Assembly: GCA_016586335.1 (NCBI GenBank)
Contig: BLYE01000012.1
Coordinates: 558,001 to 622,000 of the forward strand
DNA length: 64,000 nucleotides
Reading direction: 5' to 3'
DNA from: Nitzschia putrida
Taxonomy: Eukaryota > Bacillariophyta > Bacillariophyceae > Bacillariales > Bacillariaceae
The position numbers and the translations under genes are program-made. Under the pieces are notes generated by a model. That model was not told the DNA's origin and ran no database searches. It was given only the letters and a program-made list of their open reading frames with translations. The first letter of the stretch is position 1. The number at the start of each line of letters is the position of its first letter. Positions 1 to 10,479 of this stretch are shown here, one piece after another.

Positions 1-1101
1 CTTGATCTGCTTGAGTTGTTCTGTTTGTGCTTCTTCATCCGCATTCTTCAACGCCTCTTCCAATTGTGAGCAAAGTTCACGAACAACGCCTGTACTTGTT
101 TCAAAACATTCTTTCAACTTGTCAGGGTTCAGTTCACACCCACCGCCATAATCTAGCAAACAAACCTCCTATACAAAGAACCAGAAGATGCAAATGAGAA
201 CACATATAAAAATGACGTCGATGTCATCGGGATCATTTTGAAAACGTACCGAATGGATGTTCATGGCAACAGTGAGACTACCGTCTTGAACCAGTTCTTC
301 CCGATCAGAAGGATCCACCAAAGCTTGAACCACAGAAGTACCATCATTCGAAGGAATCAAAGCAAACGAAACGGAAAGTGGTGTATGATGAAGTGGGAGT
401 GGAGTTGGTTCTTTGACGGCAGCCAACAAAATCGTTGGCAAAACGGTGGGCGTGGATGACTCGGCCTCATCTTCATTGGCCCCCATCTCCACCTGAGGTT
501 TTCGGTAGTGTCTTAGAGCTGCCATGGCTGCCAACACGCAGGCATCCGTTAGGTTGCCCCCGTGATCCAAAAGTGTCAAAGAAATCGTTAGCCTCCAAGC
601 CCATTTTCCAGAAATGAGAACCAAAGCTTCTGTATCGAGAGCCCCACCCGTCAAAATAATACGTTCCAAACACCGCAGAATTCGGTTGGTAAGTAGCCTT
701 TGCTCGGTATCTGAGTGGTTCGAGGTTTTCGAAGAGGCCCCAGATTGTAAGGGAGCTGTAGACTTGGGAGGTGCCAAGCGGAACGTGGTGCCTGCCATGG
801 GCGAAACATCAACGGCAATTTGGACAATGCCTTCATTCGGTCGATCGGGAGATGGGGGTACTAGGTCAGCGGAGCAAGTGGCCGATACTCGAGTACCTGC
901 TCCCCATTGGACGGTACATTCTGCCCCATTGTCCCATCGCTTCAAGGACCATCGTACCTTTCGTAGCTCATCTTGTTTTCGGCCATCCACACGAAGAACA
1001 GGGGTACTCAAGGCACATGAGCGGACGAAATCTCGTTCATTTTTGGACAAGGAACGTATCCCGGAATCATTTCTCAGAGCAATATACGTGGTACTCATCA
1101 T
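1..1101 (-). CDS. RRP45: Exosome complex subunit RRP45 (RNase PH-like), 3' end outside window
   Basis: Core subunit of the RNA exosome ring, which processes and degrades RNA in nucleus and cytoplasm. Two exons are visible, 250-1101 and 1-168, joined in phase 0 across an 81-nt intron (169-249). The order of family landmarks fits RRP45/EXOSC9: SLSKNERDFV near the N-terminus, LRVDGRKQDELRKVR, then GTRVSATCSADLVPP, GIVQIAVDVSPMA, WRLTISLTLLDHGGNL, and VDPSDREELVQDGSLTVAMN running over the splice into EVCLLDYGGGCELNPDKL. In other eukaryotes this subunit is structural, not catalytic (family knowledge). The open frame extends to 1158 without an ATG, so I start at the ATG at 1101 (MMSTTYIAL); the next codon is also ATG. 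The gene continues past base 1 after an acidic, Gln/Glu-rich stretch. Divergent from the metalloprotease gene. Confidence 0.9.
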
Positions 1102-1430
1102 CGTCGTGGTTATGGTTTCTGCAAAAGATGAAGGGAACGACTGGTGGCAGTGGTCCAACTACAACGAGTCAAAGGAGTCAATTATCTCGTACTGCGTATG
1201 CGCAGTCATTTCGCTGTGGTACTCATTTTCTCGTACGTCTCACGTAGACGCACCCAACCCAGAGAGAACCTATATTCATATATATGCCTGATGGGCCCCG
1301 ACGGCACGATCATCACCCAGACACATCTTTTCTTCATTGCGTTGACCCGATCCCTCAAGTCATAAAACGTTTTGGTATTGGAAGACGAGTTTTCTTCCTT
1401 TTGAGTTAGTTTCGTAGACCCTCTCACTCA
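1102..1430. promoter_or_regulatory. Divergent intergenic region RRP45 / metalloprotease
   Basis: 329 nt between two divergent start codons. An AT-rich TATA-like stretch (tatattcatatatatg) lies at 1271-1286, about 145 nt upstream of the metalloprotease ATG. No other element recognised. Confidence 0.35.
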
Positions 1431-3052
1431 ATGGCACCCGCAGCAATGAACAGAGGAAGAAGCAGAAGTCCAGCCTATGCTCGTGGTCGGAGTAACAGTC
1501 CTTCTCGATTCCGAGCAAGGAGCAACAGTCCTTCTGCCATGCGAGGAAGAAGCCGCAGCCCAGCCTATGCCCGTGGTCGAAGCAACAGTCCATCAGCGAT
1601 GCGAGGAAGGAGTCGAAGTCCAGCTTATGCACGTGGTCGGAGCAATAGTCCTTCCAGAGTGAGGGGACGAAGTATGAGTCAGGAACGACTTCGGGGGCGA
1701 AGCATGAGTCAAGAAAGACTCCGAGGACGTAGTTCTAGTCAGGAGAGGTTCCGAGGAAGAAGTCGCAGCCCCGGAGAGCAGAACACACGTGGTCGAAGCT
1801 CCAGTGCCGAAAGAGGTGGTTTTCGCCGAGGAGGTCGTCGCCCTGGAAGCGATCGACGTTCCATGTTCCAGAATGGGGGGCGAAAAGGATTCCATCAAAG
1901 TCTTCGTCGCATCGTCCCGGATGAGAACTGCCCACGCTGGAAAATTTTCTCATATATTTTCGCCATTTTGATCCTTATTGGGTCGTCTGTGGGTCTTATC
2001 ATCGTTACGGGCAGCGTATCCAAGTTCACACCTGGTTTCCTGGACAATCTGATTCCTACATTGAACAATGATGACTTGAAAGATCCGAATTCCGGTGGTT
2101 CTATTGGAAAGTGGGACACTGGCGGAAGTGATGGATTGGAGTTGGAAATTTTGAATGCTTTGGGGGATTCTTGGCAGATTTACTTCAGTTTAGCTATCGC
2201 TGATTGGGATTATGGGTATCCAGATGCTGTGACTTTGACGGCAACGTCAGTGTCTGAAGAAGTTGACTGTAGCTCTGTGACAGGTGAGTTATGCCACGAT
2301 ATGGATGTGTTGTGATCATCGTAGTGGTCGTCTCAATCTTTTCACCTCAGGTAAAGTGAAAGTATGCGCTGGGGATTATGGGGAAACCTCTTGGAGAGGA
2401 TTATGCGATCTCTTGTACGATGGTTCTGGGTTTATCATATCCACAACAGCACGAATGAATGAATATTATTTGGGTACGTGTATCTTGGGAAGCTCTTGCG
2501 TTCAGTTGCTCCACCGGTAGTTTATTCTAACTATGTGTGCTTATCCCCACTATTGCAGAGTTTGCTGAAGACGATGCTAAACAATATACAATGTGTCACG
2601 GTACGTTTACTTTGGAAGCCTTCCAAGAGATATATGTATGATGCAATTCCTCACCTTGATACTCATTGTTGCTGCATATAGAACTGGGTCATTCACTTGG
2701 GTTAGCTCATACAGATGAGAACTTTTACAATGCAGACCTCGGCAATTGCCTTGACTACACAGAGAACTTTGCTGTCAACAAACACCCTGATGAATCGAAC
2801 TACGAGACGTTGTTGGAATACTATGGTCCTGCCGGGAGAAGGCAGTTGAAGCGGCGTCAACAACGGACTGATGCACAGCAACTGTTGGATAGTCAGGTGG
2901 AAGTCCGGCGAAGGGATGAAATCCGACGCTTCCTCGAAGCAGAGGAATCACCTGAGGGATGGAAGCTTGTAAGACAAAGCGAACGCGGGGAGGAGCACGA
3001 AATGGAACTGGACAATGGCTACAAAGTACGGGTTCACAAGTTGCTGGCGTAG
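1431..3052 (+). CDS. Membrane metalloprotease with N-terminal RGRS repeats
   Basis: 462-aa protein from four exons: 1431-2283, 2351-2473, 2559-2600 (42 nt) and 2682-3052. Residues about 8-125 are tandem RGRSxSP / RGRSMSQER repeats like the RS domains of splicing factors. A single membrane segment follows (about 171-193, IFSYIFAILILIGSSVGLII), then an extracytoplasmic domain with the zinc-protease signature HELGHSLGLAHTDE at residues 339-352, made only after exons 3 and 4 are spliced. H339, H343 and H349 would bind zinc and E340 is the catalytic base (metzincin/gluzincin logic). The metzincin Met-turn is not clear: NCLDYTEN has Leu where Met is expected. The charged C-terminus (LKRRQQR..., EEHEMELDNG) resembles no domain I know. 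Type II topology is likely, with the repeats cytosolic. Substrate unknown. Confidence 0.8.
1452..1790 (+). repeat. In-frame RGRSxSP-encoding minisatellite
   Basis: About a dozen imperfect in-frame units (cgaggaagaagccgcagtcc type) encode RGRSRSPAYA, RGRSNSPSRF, RGRSMSQERL and RGRSSSQERF. Near-identical neighbouring units point to expansion by unequal exchange or slippage. Confidence 0.85.
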
Positions 3053-3162
3053 ACACAATTTTGTCCACTTCTTATTCATACTACAGTGCTGTACGAGTAC
3101 AATAGATTCATAGATGATTGCAAAGATATTCTATAATAAAGCAAGCCGAGAAAAGACAATTA

Positions 3163-3588
3163 TTATGACTCTTCCTCTTCTGCTACTAGGAAAGGATTGG
3201 CAATTTCTTCGACTCCTTCTTGTGGTGCCACGAGCGATACTTGTGTCCCCCGAACAACAACCAATCCCAACCGTCTTGTCTCATCCGTCACCTTGTCAGG
3301 ATCCTCCTTGTCTGTAGGAAATTGGAAATAAAAAAAACAGAGAACTGAGCTTACGGACAATCATTCCAGAACATACATTGCAGATATCAATGCTTTTGTT
3401 GTTTCCGTACCTCGAAGGAATTCGTCACAGTCTTCCAACACCAAATTGACCAACTCATCGTATCCCCGGAGTTTTCCCTGCAACTCTCGGCCCCCCAGAC
3501 ACTTGACACGCACAACCGAATCCATCATACTGGCAAGCTCCAAGATGGAGGCTCTCTTGGGGTTGGAATCTTTGTTGAAACCGCTCAT
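3163..3588 (-). CDS. LSM7: U6 snRNA-associated Sm-like protein LSm7
   Basis: 108-aa subunit of the LSm2-8 (nuclear U6 snRNP) and LSm1-7 (cytoplasmic decapping) rings. Exons 3411-3588 and 3163-3311 are joined across a 99-nt intron (3312-3410, phase 1). The Sm1 motif includes VRVKCLGGRELQGKLRGYDELVNLVLED; Sm2 is LGLVVVRGTQVSLVAPQEG, followed by the LSm7-type tail IANPFLV. The spliced join DEFLR|DKEDPDKVTDETRRLGLVV matches the usual LSm7 layout. The open frame reaches 3597 without an ATG, so MSGFNKDS at 3588 is the start. Length is normal for the family (about 100 aa). Confidence 0.93.
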
Positions 3589-4061
3589 GATAGACAATAC
3601 AACAACGACAAGTAGAACGACGGACTACTGTAGCAAGCTATGGGGATCGACTGCCCGTTGCCAGTTGTTGTTGCTCCTCGGAGGCACGGACAGCCCATTC
3701 CCCTTTCGTCTTTCCATCTCCCGTAGCTTTGGTCGCAGTATTCAAAGTCTCGCGTTCGGCGGCGGGCAGGGAGACTCCGAAAGCGAGGTGACCAGCCCGC
3801 AACAAAAGCAGATGGTTAGCGCAAAAGGCACTATATTTCCGAGGTAAACCCGCAGCAGCTGGATGTAGAACTTGGTAGGTGATCTACTGAGACGGTGGAA
3901 TTTCGTTCACAACCCGGACATACACACGCAAGACATCGGGACAACTCGTGAAATTCTGGTTGCCACAACGACCCCCCCTTCCCCTCCCGTGTTCCTTGTT
4001 ACGGTCCCCCATTGGGTTTGGTAACTTTCCAGTTTCTCTTTGTGCTCTTTGAACCTCCACC
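3589..4061. promoter_or_regulatory. Divergent intergenic region LSM7 / HSF
   Basis: 473 nt between divergent starts. It holds C-rich stretches near 3970-4010 (accccccccttcccctcc). No heat-shock element array of three or more nGAAn units could be recognised by eye. Confidence 0.3.
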
Positions 4062-5781
4062 ATGACCGGTCAACTTCCTCCTGTTCAGCCTGCTCGTATT
4101 AACTTTGCCGGCATGGTTGGTGCCAAGCGCCGCCGGATGCGTAGTGGTGGAAATGTTTCTACCCTTACCAACAACAGCAATAACAACGCCGGTGGCATGA
4201 ATCCTCCTCGAAGTGAGCCAGATCCGGCAGTCATGGAAGATGACGATGATGATGACGATAACGACGACGATGAGAAAACGGCCCAGACCTCCAAGTGCAA
4301 GGGAGCTACTACTATTCCTATCTTTTTGAAGAGTGAGTGCATATTTGGGCTACAAGGATTTATTGACAAGAATGCTCTTTGCTTGAATGGCTACTTCCAC
4401 AGCAGGGCTGCATCATGTACAAGTTTGATTTCCGCTAACTCTCCTTTCCTTTACCCTTTCTTTAGAGACCTACAAGATGATTGACACTTGTGATGAAAAA
4501 ATCGCCTCATGGTACGTCTTTGTTTTTGGATTTCGGGTTGCTAGGGTTCTGCTTCCCAGGAGTTCCTGGTACATTTTCTACGATGATGTCACGTACCCAT
4601 ATATTATGCTTAACTCAACTCAATTTGTCCTTGTTCCCTGGAATGCCCCCCGATGTGGATGTTGTTGATGTTAATAGGACGCCTGATGGTGAAATGTTTG
4701 TAGTCAAGGATCCAGATCTCTTTGCTTCCAATGTCATCCCTCAATATTTTGATCACAACAAGTTTTCCAGTTTTGCTCGGCAGTAAGTTCCCTCTAGTGA
4801 CATCGGCACGGTAGCAAGATTGGATGAGCCCCAATTTCTGACATGTTTCTTCTTGATAGATTGAATTTCTATGGATTCCGCAAGATGCAGTCCAAGCCCA
4901 TTCGCAATAGTGACTTTGACGCAAACACTGCCAAGCATGTCACCTTCTACAACGAAAATTTCAAGCGTGGACGATGTGATCTCCTCAAGAAGATTCAACG
5001 TTCCACCCGTGGAGGTGGTGGTAACCCCAATCAGGATCAGGCTCGAGAAGTGCAGACCCTCAAGGAGAAGATCACCACCCTTGAAAAGACAATTTCCGAC
5101 ATGTCCACTCAGATGGAAGAGCGCATGCGTCGTTTGGAACTAGATATGCTTGGCCGCATGGAACAAATGATGGTTGCTATGCAACAGCAACAACAGCAAA
5201 ACAGCCATATGCAGGTTACCTCCAATGGGTCCGACCTTCCAAAGGCTCCATCTAGCAATTCTGGTCCAGCTGCGGCTCCTGGTGCCAACAACATGTCCCA
5301 GCCCGATATTCCGGGATGGGATCCATTGCCGTTTGGAGCTAGAGGTACCTCCATTGGATCCCTTTCTGGAATCGCCGCTGGATTGGGAGTTGGTAACTCC
5401 ATGCAAATGAATAAGATCGTCCCGCCTGGAAATGGTCCAACTCTCCCCCCTCATCCTAAGCAAAAGTCGCTTCCTTCCCAGGGATTGCCTGGGGCACTCT
5501 CTATTCCTCCTGATCGATTGAACTCGTTGCGTGGTATTTCCGGTCTATCTCGTGGTATTTCCGGACTCTCTAGAGGCGCATCCATTGAATCCCAGTCTTC
5601 TGGTTTGTTGACTAACACTTGGGAAGACAAGTTCTTTTCTATGCTTATGACGGGTGAAAATGGTCAAAAACAAATGCAGCAGGGGGACAACAATAATGGG
5701 GCAAATCCAATGGCATTTAGCATGAATGGAAATATGGGTCTCATGGCCCAAGTGAATAGCATGGGCCAGATGGGTTCATAG
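4062..5781 (+). CDS. Heat shock transcription factor (HSF-type)
   Basis: 447-aa nuclear DNA-binding protein from four exons: 4062-4332, 4466-4511, 4678-4782 and 4860-5781. After an Asn- and Asp-rich N-terminus (poly-Asp about 61-72), the winged-helix HSF domain spans about residues 83-190: IPIFLKKTYKMID, SWTPDGEMFVVKDPDLFA, IPQYFDHNKFSSFARQLNFYGF. It is followed by a heptad coiled coil (about 201-245, LKEKITTLEKTISDMSTQME), the expected trimerisation region, and a Gln run. The rest is low complexity, with a tandem RGISGLS repeat near residues 363-378. Diatoms have greatly expanded HSF families (known), so this need not be the heat-responsive one. The ATG context (caccATGacc) is good. DBD introns fall in phases 1, 2 and 2. 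Confidence 0.92.
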
Positions 5782-6569
5782 AAGCAAATTGGCGGGCTGT
5801 TCGACTGGATCCTAGCCTATGATGAGTTTGTTCGGTGGACCGTCTTGCTGCTGTTGATTGAATTAGTTATACTTGCCTTGTTTTCTTCTTTCTTTGATTA
5901 GTTGGCTGGGTGATGGCGGGTGGATAGTCTACACTACTTTAGGGTAGAGGAAGTCGACTGTTTTCTGCCTCAATAGTATCGGGTACAGTAGTATGAGTAT
6001 GACGTGTGACTTGTGACGGTAGAAAGTAAGGCGGGGGTTGTTGTTGTTGTCTTCACCATCATACGGTATTTTAACTGGATGTTTGTACTGGTACGTAGTC
6101 TAGCCCATCATCATGGCGATTCGAGGATAGTTTGCACAGAGAGCTATCCGGCTGCCCCCCTCCTCGGCTGGCGTCATCTTTGTATCCACGCGCGCGCGAG
6201 CATGATATCCACAAAGTACACGCCAGCAGCGAGCGTCACCCTTGAAATTCGCATGCAAGCGCCATGACTCAGAGCCTGCCTGTCTAGAGACGCCACCGTT
6301 TCGCGCTTATTCCTTGGAACAAGGCACAGAGTCAACAACAACGATTCGGATGAAAGCTGTGCAAACATAGCACAAAAAAGTACCTAGTAGTCGACACATA
6401 CAAATCGAAATCAATCGTCGTTGGTGAAACACCGACTATACGGCATCACTTCTCCAGTACTTTGGTGGCAGCAAGTGCCTGTTTGTCCACATTGGGTTGC
6501 CAGCCACCACTGTTAATACAATCACCATCACCATCAGGCACTCCAATCACTCTCCACAATTCATCCGCC
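5782..6569. other. Intergenic region, no gene seen
   Basis: 788 nt between two tandem genes, so it should contain the HSF 3' UTR and the transporter promoter. A short GTT microsatellite lies near 6038-6050 and a CG-alternating run (acgcgcgcgcgag) near 6188-6199. No convincing ORF. Confidence 0.4.
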
Positions 6570-9563
6570 ATGAAGCTCCCTTCCACTTGGGATTCCCCCG
6601 ATCGTGAACTCCGACCGACGAGGCCCAGCATGATGCGAGGTGTTGCATTGCTTCTCGACGGTATGAGCCGGGCTGTCATTTTGTCCTTTGGTCCCAGCCT
6701 AGTGTATCGTTTGGTGTATGGCGGCACTCTCAAGCTAGGCTTGGATTGTGCCAAAGTAGCGATTCCTTTGTCCTTGGTGGCGGCTTCGTATCTCGTCGGA
6801 AAAGCGTTGGGGTCCAATTGGGCAAGGACGGTCTCGGTGGCGGCTGATGTATTGCCGAGGAGAATAGCTCGTTTATCTGGGATTGTCATTGCATTGTTGG
6901 TCTTTACCTTTGGAGCTGGCTTGACATCTGTCTCGTGGTTAGTTCTCATTCGGTTCTGTTCCGGGCTGTTAGGTGGGGCTTTATGTGTCTGGACAGACTT
7001 TCCGACCTTCTCAAATGAGTTGACAAAAGAAGCAAAGATGGAATCTGGTGTGACGGTTTCCCCTACTAGTTTGGCACAGAAACGAAACGCGTACGTTGGC
7101 TTCGCCTCGGGGACAGCCAAAGTCTATACAACAGCCTTCGCTCTCTCTATTTTGGCTGGTGGTTTGTTATACCGACATGCTGCTGGCGATGCCACACTTC
7201 GAGCCTTGACAGGAGTCTCTTTGTCACCTCTCTTTTTGATTGCTGTTTCATTGACTTGGGAGTGGTTCCTCCGCTGCTTGTTTGCTCATTGTGATACCCA
7301 AGCACAGCTTGACCGATATGAGCCAGTACATACTTCACAAGATGCTTCCGACTTGGAAAATGACCCAGTACCACCTTTGGTCACCAAAAGCACTCCCTCA
7401 AAGTTTCGACAACGACTGGATTCCGCGGGTACAGACGCCTTTGTTGGTTGTCGTGATCGTTTGGATTCGATCGGGTCTATTCCTGTTTCCAATTCTATAC
7501 TACGAGATCGTGCTGCAACTGCCGATTCAGCCGGTTCAGAGTTCTTTGATTGCAACTCTGTCCTTTCTGGAATGGGAGATATGGATTGGTTTGAAGAGAC
7601 AGATGATGTGGCCGACCCAACATCCTTGGTTGCCCGATATACGAACAGACAATGCCTCGACGGCAGCGGATCTCCCTCCTACGTACCCAACGGAGATTCT
7701 CCTGATGTCATCCCACAAAATTACCTGAAACATTGTGGAGACAATCGTGACAAGGCGCTTGCCATGTGGAAAGCGACCCAAGAATGGCGCCGAAAGAATA
7801 AAGTTTGGAGAATACACACCATGCCCAACAAGTGGTTCCATGAAATCAAACAAGCATATCCTCATTTTCTACATGGTGTCAGCAAGCAAGGCTATCCAAT
7901 CATGTATGAACAACCTGGCAAAATGAACTTGAAACAATTGTTCCGTGGCGGGTGTGAAGTTTCGGACATGCTGAGACACTATATGTTCCTGATGGAATTC
8001 ATTTCGAATTGCATTTGTACGAGAGATGAAGTCCGGGAACGCATGGGTCCAATGGCGCCAATTCACAGTTCATCCACTTGGGGTATTCTCGTAGTCATGG
8101 ACGTCAAGGGTGCTGGATTGTCTCATCTCAGTGGCGATGTGCTGACATATTTGAAAGGAGCTGGTGATATCAACAATGCGCATTATCCATTGAGTCTGAA
8201 ACGGGCATTTGTCGTCAAGTCTCCTTTTTGGCTGGCTGGGGTATGGAAAAGCGTCAAGGGTATTTTGCCAGAGTCTGTGCAAGTAGACATTCTTTCGCCA
8301 CACCAATACTTGGATGCTTTGCATGAGTACATTGACGATGATCAAATCCCAAAAGAATACGGAGGATCCAGCCCTTATCCCTTGGGAGAGCACCCTTTTG
8401 AGGTGGCGCTCCGCGATCTTGTCAAGGAATCTGAGGGCGAAGGTGAGGATATTGACCACATTTCTGGGGGATGGAATGCAGAAGTTGAGGAGGACAACGA
8501 GGATAACCAACCAGCAGTTTTGGAATCGAAATCTTGGAACTCAACGAAGAATACCAATACGCGTCGCCGTCGAGCAGATACTCATGGGGATGGAACAATG
8601 CAGCAAATACCACTAGGGGATGTCCATGAGGACAAAAAGGTTTCGTACGAACCAAAGAAGTTGTCATCGGAGAATGATGTTTGGTTGGTTGCTTCAAGTA
8701 CACATGCACTATGGAGTTGTATTCAAGGAATGATTGAGACAGCCATTCCTTTTTGGATATTAACCCCACCGGAGCTTGGCGGACTTGGGTACGAACCTTC
8801 CCGAAGTGGCGTTGCAATGTTCTCATCAGCATTGGTGCTTTTGTGGGTCATGCAAACGAATGTCTCGAAGGTTATCTCCATGATGCCTGGCAAAACACCA
8901 ATTCGTTCCTTCCGGATAGGAGTTGGGTCCCAATCCGTTCTCCTGTTCCTACTTTGCACTGTTCCAAGAACAGTTCAACCAGAAGGGCGCTCTAATGCCG
9001 TCCTGGTAATGGCAGTGACCATTGTTTTCATGTCCTGTATTGTGCTTGCGAGTCTCCTCGGTCGGGCATCATCCACAATTCTCCACCGCCTCGCTGCTGC
9101 CCGCATGGCAGAAAAAGAGATGGTCCCTCAGTACTGGTGGATGAAATATTATGGAGAAAACAACTTTCTCCAAAACTGCGAGTCGGGTCGTATCACAGGT
9201 CATATCAAATTTGTGTCCGAGATTGCTGGTGTCTTGTTGACAGCTCCACTTGGGTGGCTTTCTTTGAATCCCGAACTCCCTGCGCTCTTGGATGGCACCT
9301 TTTGCCTGTTCCTTTCCTCTATAGTGACGCTGGTGTTGTATGCACTGTCATTCCGATTTCAGCTGAATACCGCTGGGGATCTCTCCACAAGTAAAGAAGG
9401 CAGGAATAGTTGGCGAACTCGTCGATATTGTGCCATCCTGTCAAGAATGGCTGTGGTGTCATTGAACGACATGGCTAGTCTACTGGATGAAACGAACTCT
9501 TCCTTGTCTCCTTTGCTGCAACAACCAAACAACTCCTGGGACGCTGAGGTTTCTGAAGTATAA
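6570..9563 (+). CDS. MFS-type transporter with Sec14/CRAL-TRIO domain in its central loop
   Basis: Single-exon 997-aa protein. Residues about 22-245 hold several membrane segments like an MFS N-half (GIVIALLVFTFGAGL, WLVLIRFCSGLLGGALCVW). A Ser/Asp-rich linker follows. A Sec14-like lipid-binding unit lies at about 370-600: an N-terminal helical part (KALAMWKATQEWRRK), then HFLHGVSKQGYPIMYEQPGK, TWGILVVMDVKGAGLSHLSG, HYPLSLKRAFVVKSPFWLAG and QIPKEYGG. An acidic linker leads to a second membrane block (about 700-960; TAIPFWIL, SVLLFLLCT, VLVMAVTIVFMSCIVLASLLGRA) like an MFS C-half. So the lipid-transfer domain sits where MFS proteins have the loop between helices 6 and 7. The open frame starts at 6462 without an ATG; cgccATGa at 6570 is the best start. 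Substrate unknown. Confidence 0.82.
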   Translation: MKLPSTWDSPDRELRPTRPSMMRGVALLLDGMSRAVILSFGPSLVYRLVYGGTLKLGLDCAKVAIPLSLVAASYLVGKALGSNWARTVSVAADVLPRRIARLSGIVIALLVFTFGAGLTSVSWLVLIRFCSGLLGGALCVWTDFPTFSNELTKEAKMESGVTVSPTSLAQKRNAYVGFASGTAKVYTTAFALSILAGGLLYRHAAGDATLRALTGVSLSPLFLIAVSLTWEWFLRCLFAHCDTQAQLDRYEPVHTSQDASDLENDPVPPLVTKSTPSKFRQRLDSAGTDAFVGCRDRLDSIGSIPVSNSILRDRAATADSAGSEFFDCNSVLSGMGDMDWFEETDDVADPTSLVARYTNRQCLDGSGSPSYVPNGDSPDVIPQNYLKHCGDNRDKALAMWKATQEWRRKNKVWRIHTMPNKWFHEIKQAYPHFLHGVSKQGYPIMYEQPGKMNLKQLFRGGCEVSDMLRHYMFLMEFISNCICTRDEVRERMGPMAPIHSSSTWGILVVMDVKGAGLSHLSGDVLTYLKGAGDINNAHYPLSLKRAFVVKSPFWLAGVWKSVKGILPESVQVDILSPHQYLDALHEYIDDDQIPKEYGGSSPYPLGEHPFEVALRDLVKESEGEGEDIDHISGGWNAEVEEDNEDNQPAVLESKSWNSTKNTNTRRRRADTHGDGTMQQIPLGDVHEDKKVSYEPKKLSSENDVWLVASSTHALWSCIQGMIETAIPFWILTPPELGGLGYEPSRSGVAMFSSALVLLWVMQTNVSKVISMMPGKTPIRSFRIGVGSQSVLLFLLCTVPRTVQPEGRSNAVLVMAVTIVFMSCIVLASLLGRASSTILHRLAAARMAEKEMVPQYWWMKYYGENNFLQNCESGRITGHIKFVSEIAGVLLTAPLGWLSLNPELPALLDGTFCLFLSSIVTLVLYALSFRFQLNTAGDLSTSKEGRNSWRTRRYCAILSRMAVVSLNDMASLLDETNSSLSPLLQQPNNSWDAEVSEV

Positions 9564-9648
9564 TCTGGTGGTGTTTATATCTTTCACATGTGCTAGACGT
9601 TCTTAATATTATCAAGTCAAAAAGATGTTGTTTTTCTACTAAGGATTG

Positions 9649-10479
9649 TTATGCTTGCTTTTCCGTCTTGGTACGTTTGGAGTTGGCAGTCTTGGCTTTT
9701 CCTTCACTTTTAGTAGAGGCTTCTTTCTTGTCGCCTTGTGCTTTAGCCTTTTCGGCTTGTTTCTTTTTGACTTCCCTTCGCTTTACGACAATCAACAGTT
9801 GTGCCGCCTCGATCATGTACATCAAGAGCATGATCAAACTATCCAGCACCAATGGCCCACACAACATGATCAAGACAAAGAATCCTCCCTTATCAAAGTA
9901 GTTCTGCGTGGCGAACGACTTCCAATGCTCTCGACCCAAGCGGTTCAACCATTCGGCGGATCGAACCACACCGGCTACCAAAACCATATGAGGTAGGCGG
10001 TATTTCAATGGGCGGTCCTTCTGTGCCACCCAAATCGTGACAATAAACATGATCACCTGAAAGGCCAACAAGTACAGAATAAAAGGTTCTGACCAAGTAA
10101 TGGCACTCTTGAAGGCTTGAAAATGCTCCATCATGGTGGAGGGACCATCTTGACGAGAAATAATATCATGCATGACTCCATCGGCAATGCCTTCCAAAGG
10201 AGAGTTCATCATCATTTCTTGTTGAATCAAATCTTGAATCTCTTGTTCGGAGAGAGAATCCAAATCGGGCATGCCATCTTCGTAGATATCGTACAAATCA
10301 TCGTGAAGGTTGGCACTCGTAGTAGACGAAGGTCCTTGGTCTTCTTGAGACAGTGGGGACGAGGATGAGGACGATGCGGATGAGGAGCCTCCAGTGAGCA
10401 GGACATCAATACTGGCTTCCACGCGGTTGGCCAAGTCTTCCAATTCATCCGAGAGGCGGTTGAAGAATTCCGTTGCCAT
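9649..10479 (-). CDS. TMEM18-family membrane protein
   Basis: 276-aa single-exon protein. The C-terminal half carries the TMEM18 pattern: membrane segments about 130-148 (EPFILYLLAFQVIMFIVTIW), 158-175 (PHMVLVAGVVRSAEWLN) and 200-225 (FFVLIMLCGPLVLDSLIMLL), with the family landmark LGREHWKSFATQNYFDKGGFF between the last two. It ends in a Lys-rich tail (KAKAQGDKKEASTKSEGK), as in animal TMEM18, which sits in the nuclear envelope and binds DNA through a basic tail (family knowledge). The N-terminal 110 residues, Ser- and acid-rich, are an extension not seen in the roughly 140-aa animal protein. Start ATG at 10479 (accATGgca); the upstream open frame lacks an ATG. Converges with the transporter gene, 85 nt between stops. 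Confidence 0.82.
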   Translation of the reverse strand: MATEFFNRLSDELEDLANRVEASIDVLLTGGSSSASSSSSSPLSQEDQGPSSTTSANLHDDLYDIYEDGMPDLDSLSEQEIQDLIQQEMMMNSPLEGIADGVMHDIISRQDGPSTMMEHFQAFKSAITWSEPFILYLLAFQVIMFIVTIWVAQKDRPLKYRLPHMVLVAGVVRSAEWLNRLGREHWKSFATQNYFDKGGFFVLIMLCGPLVLDSLIMLLMYMIEAAQLLIVVKRREVKKKQAEKAKAQGDKKEASTKSEGKAKTANSKRTKTEKQA

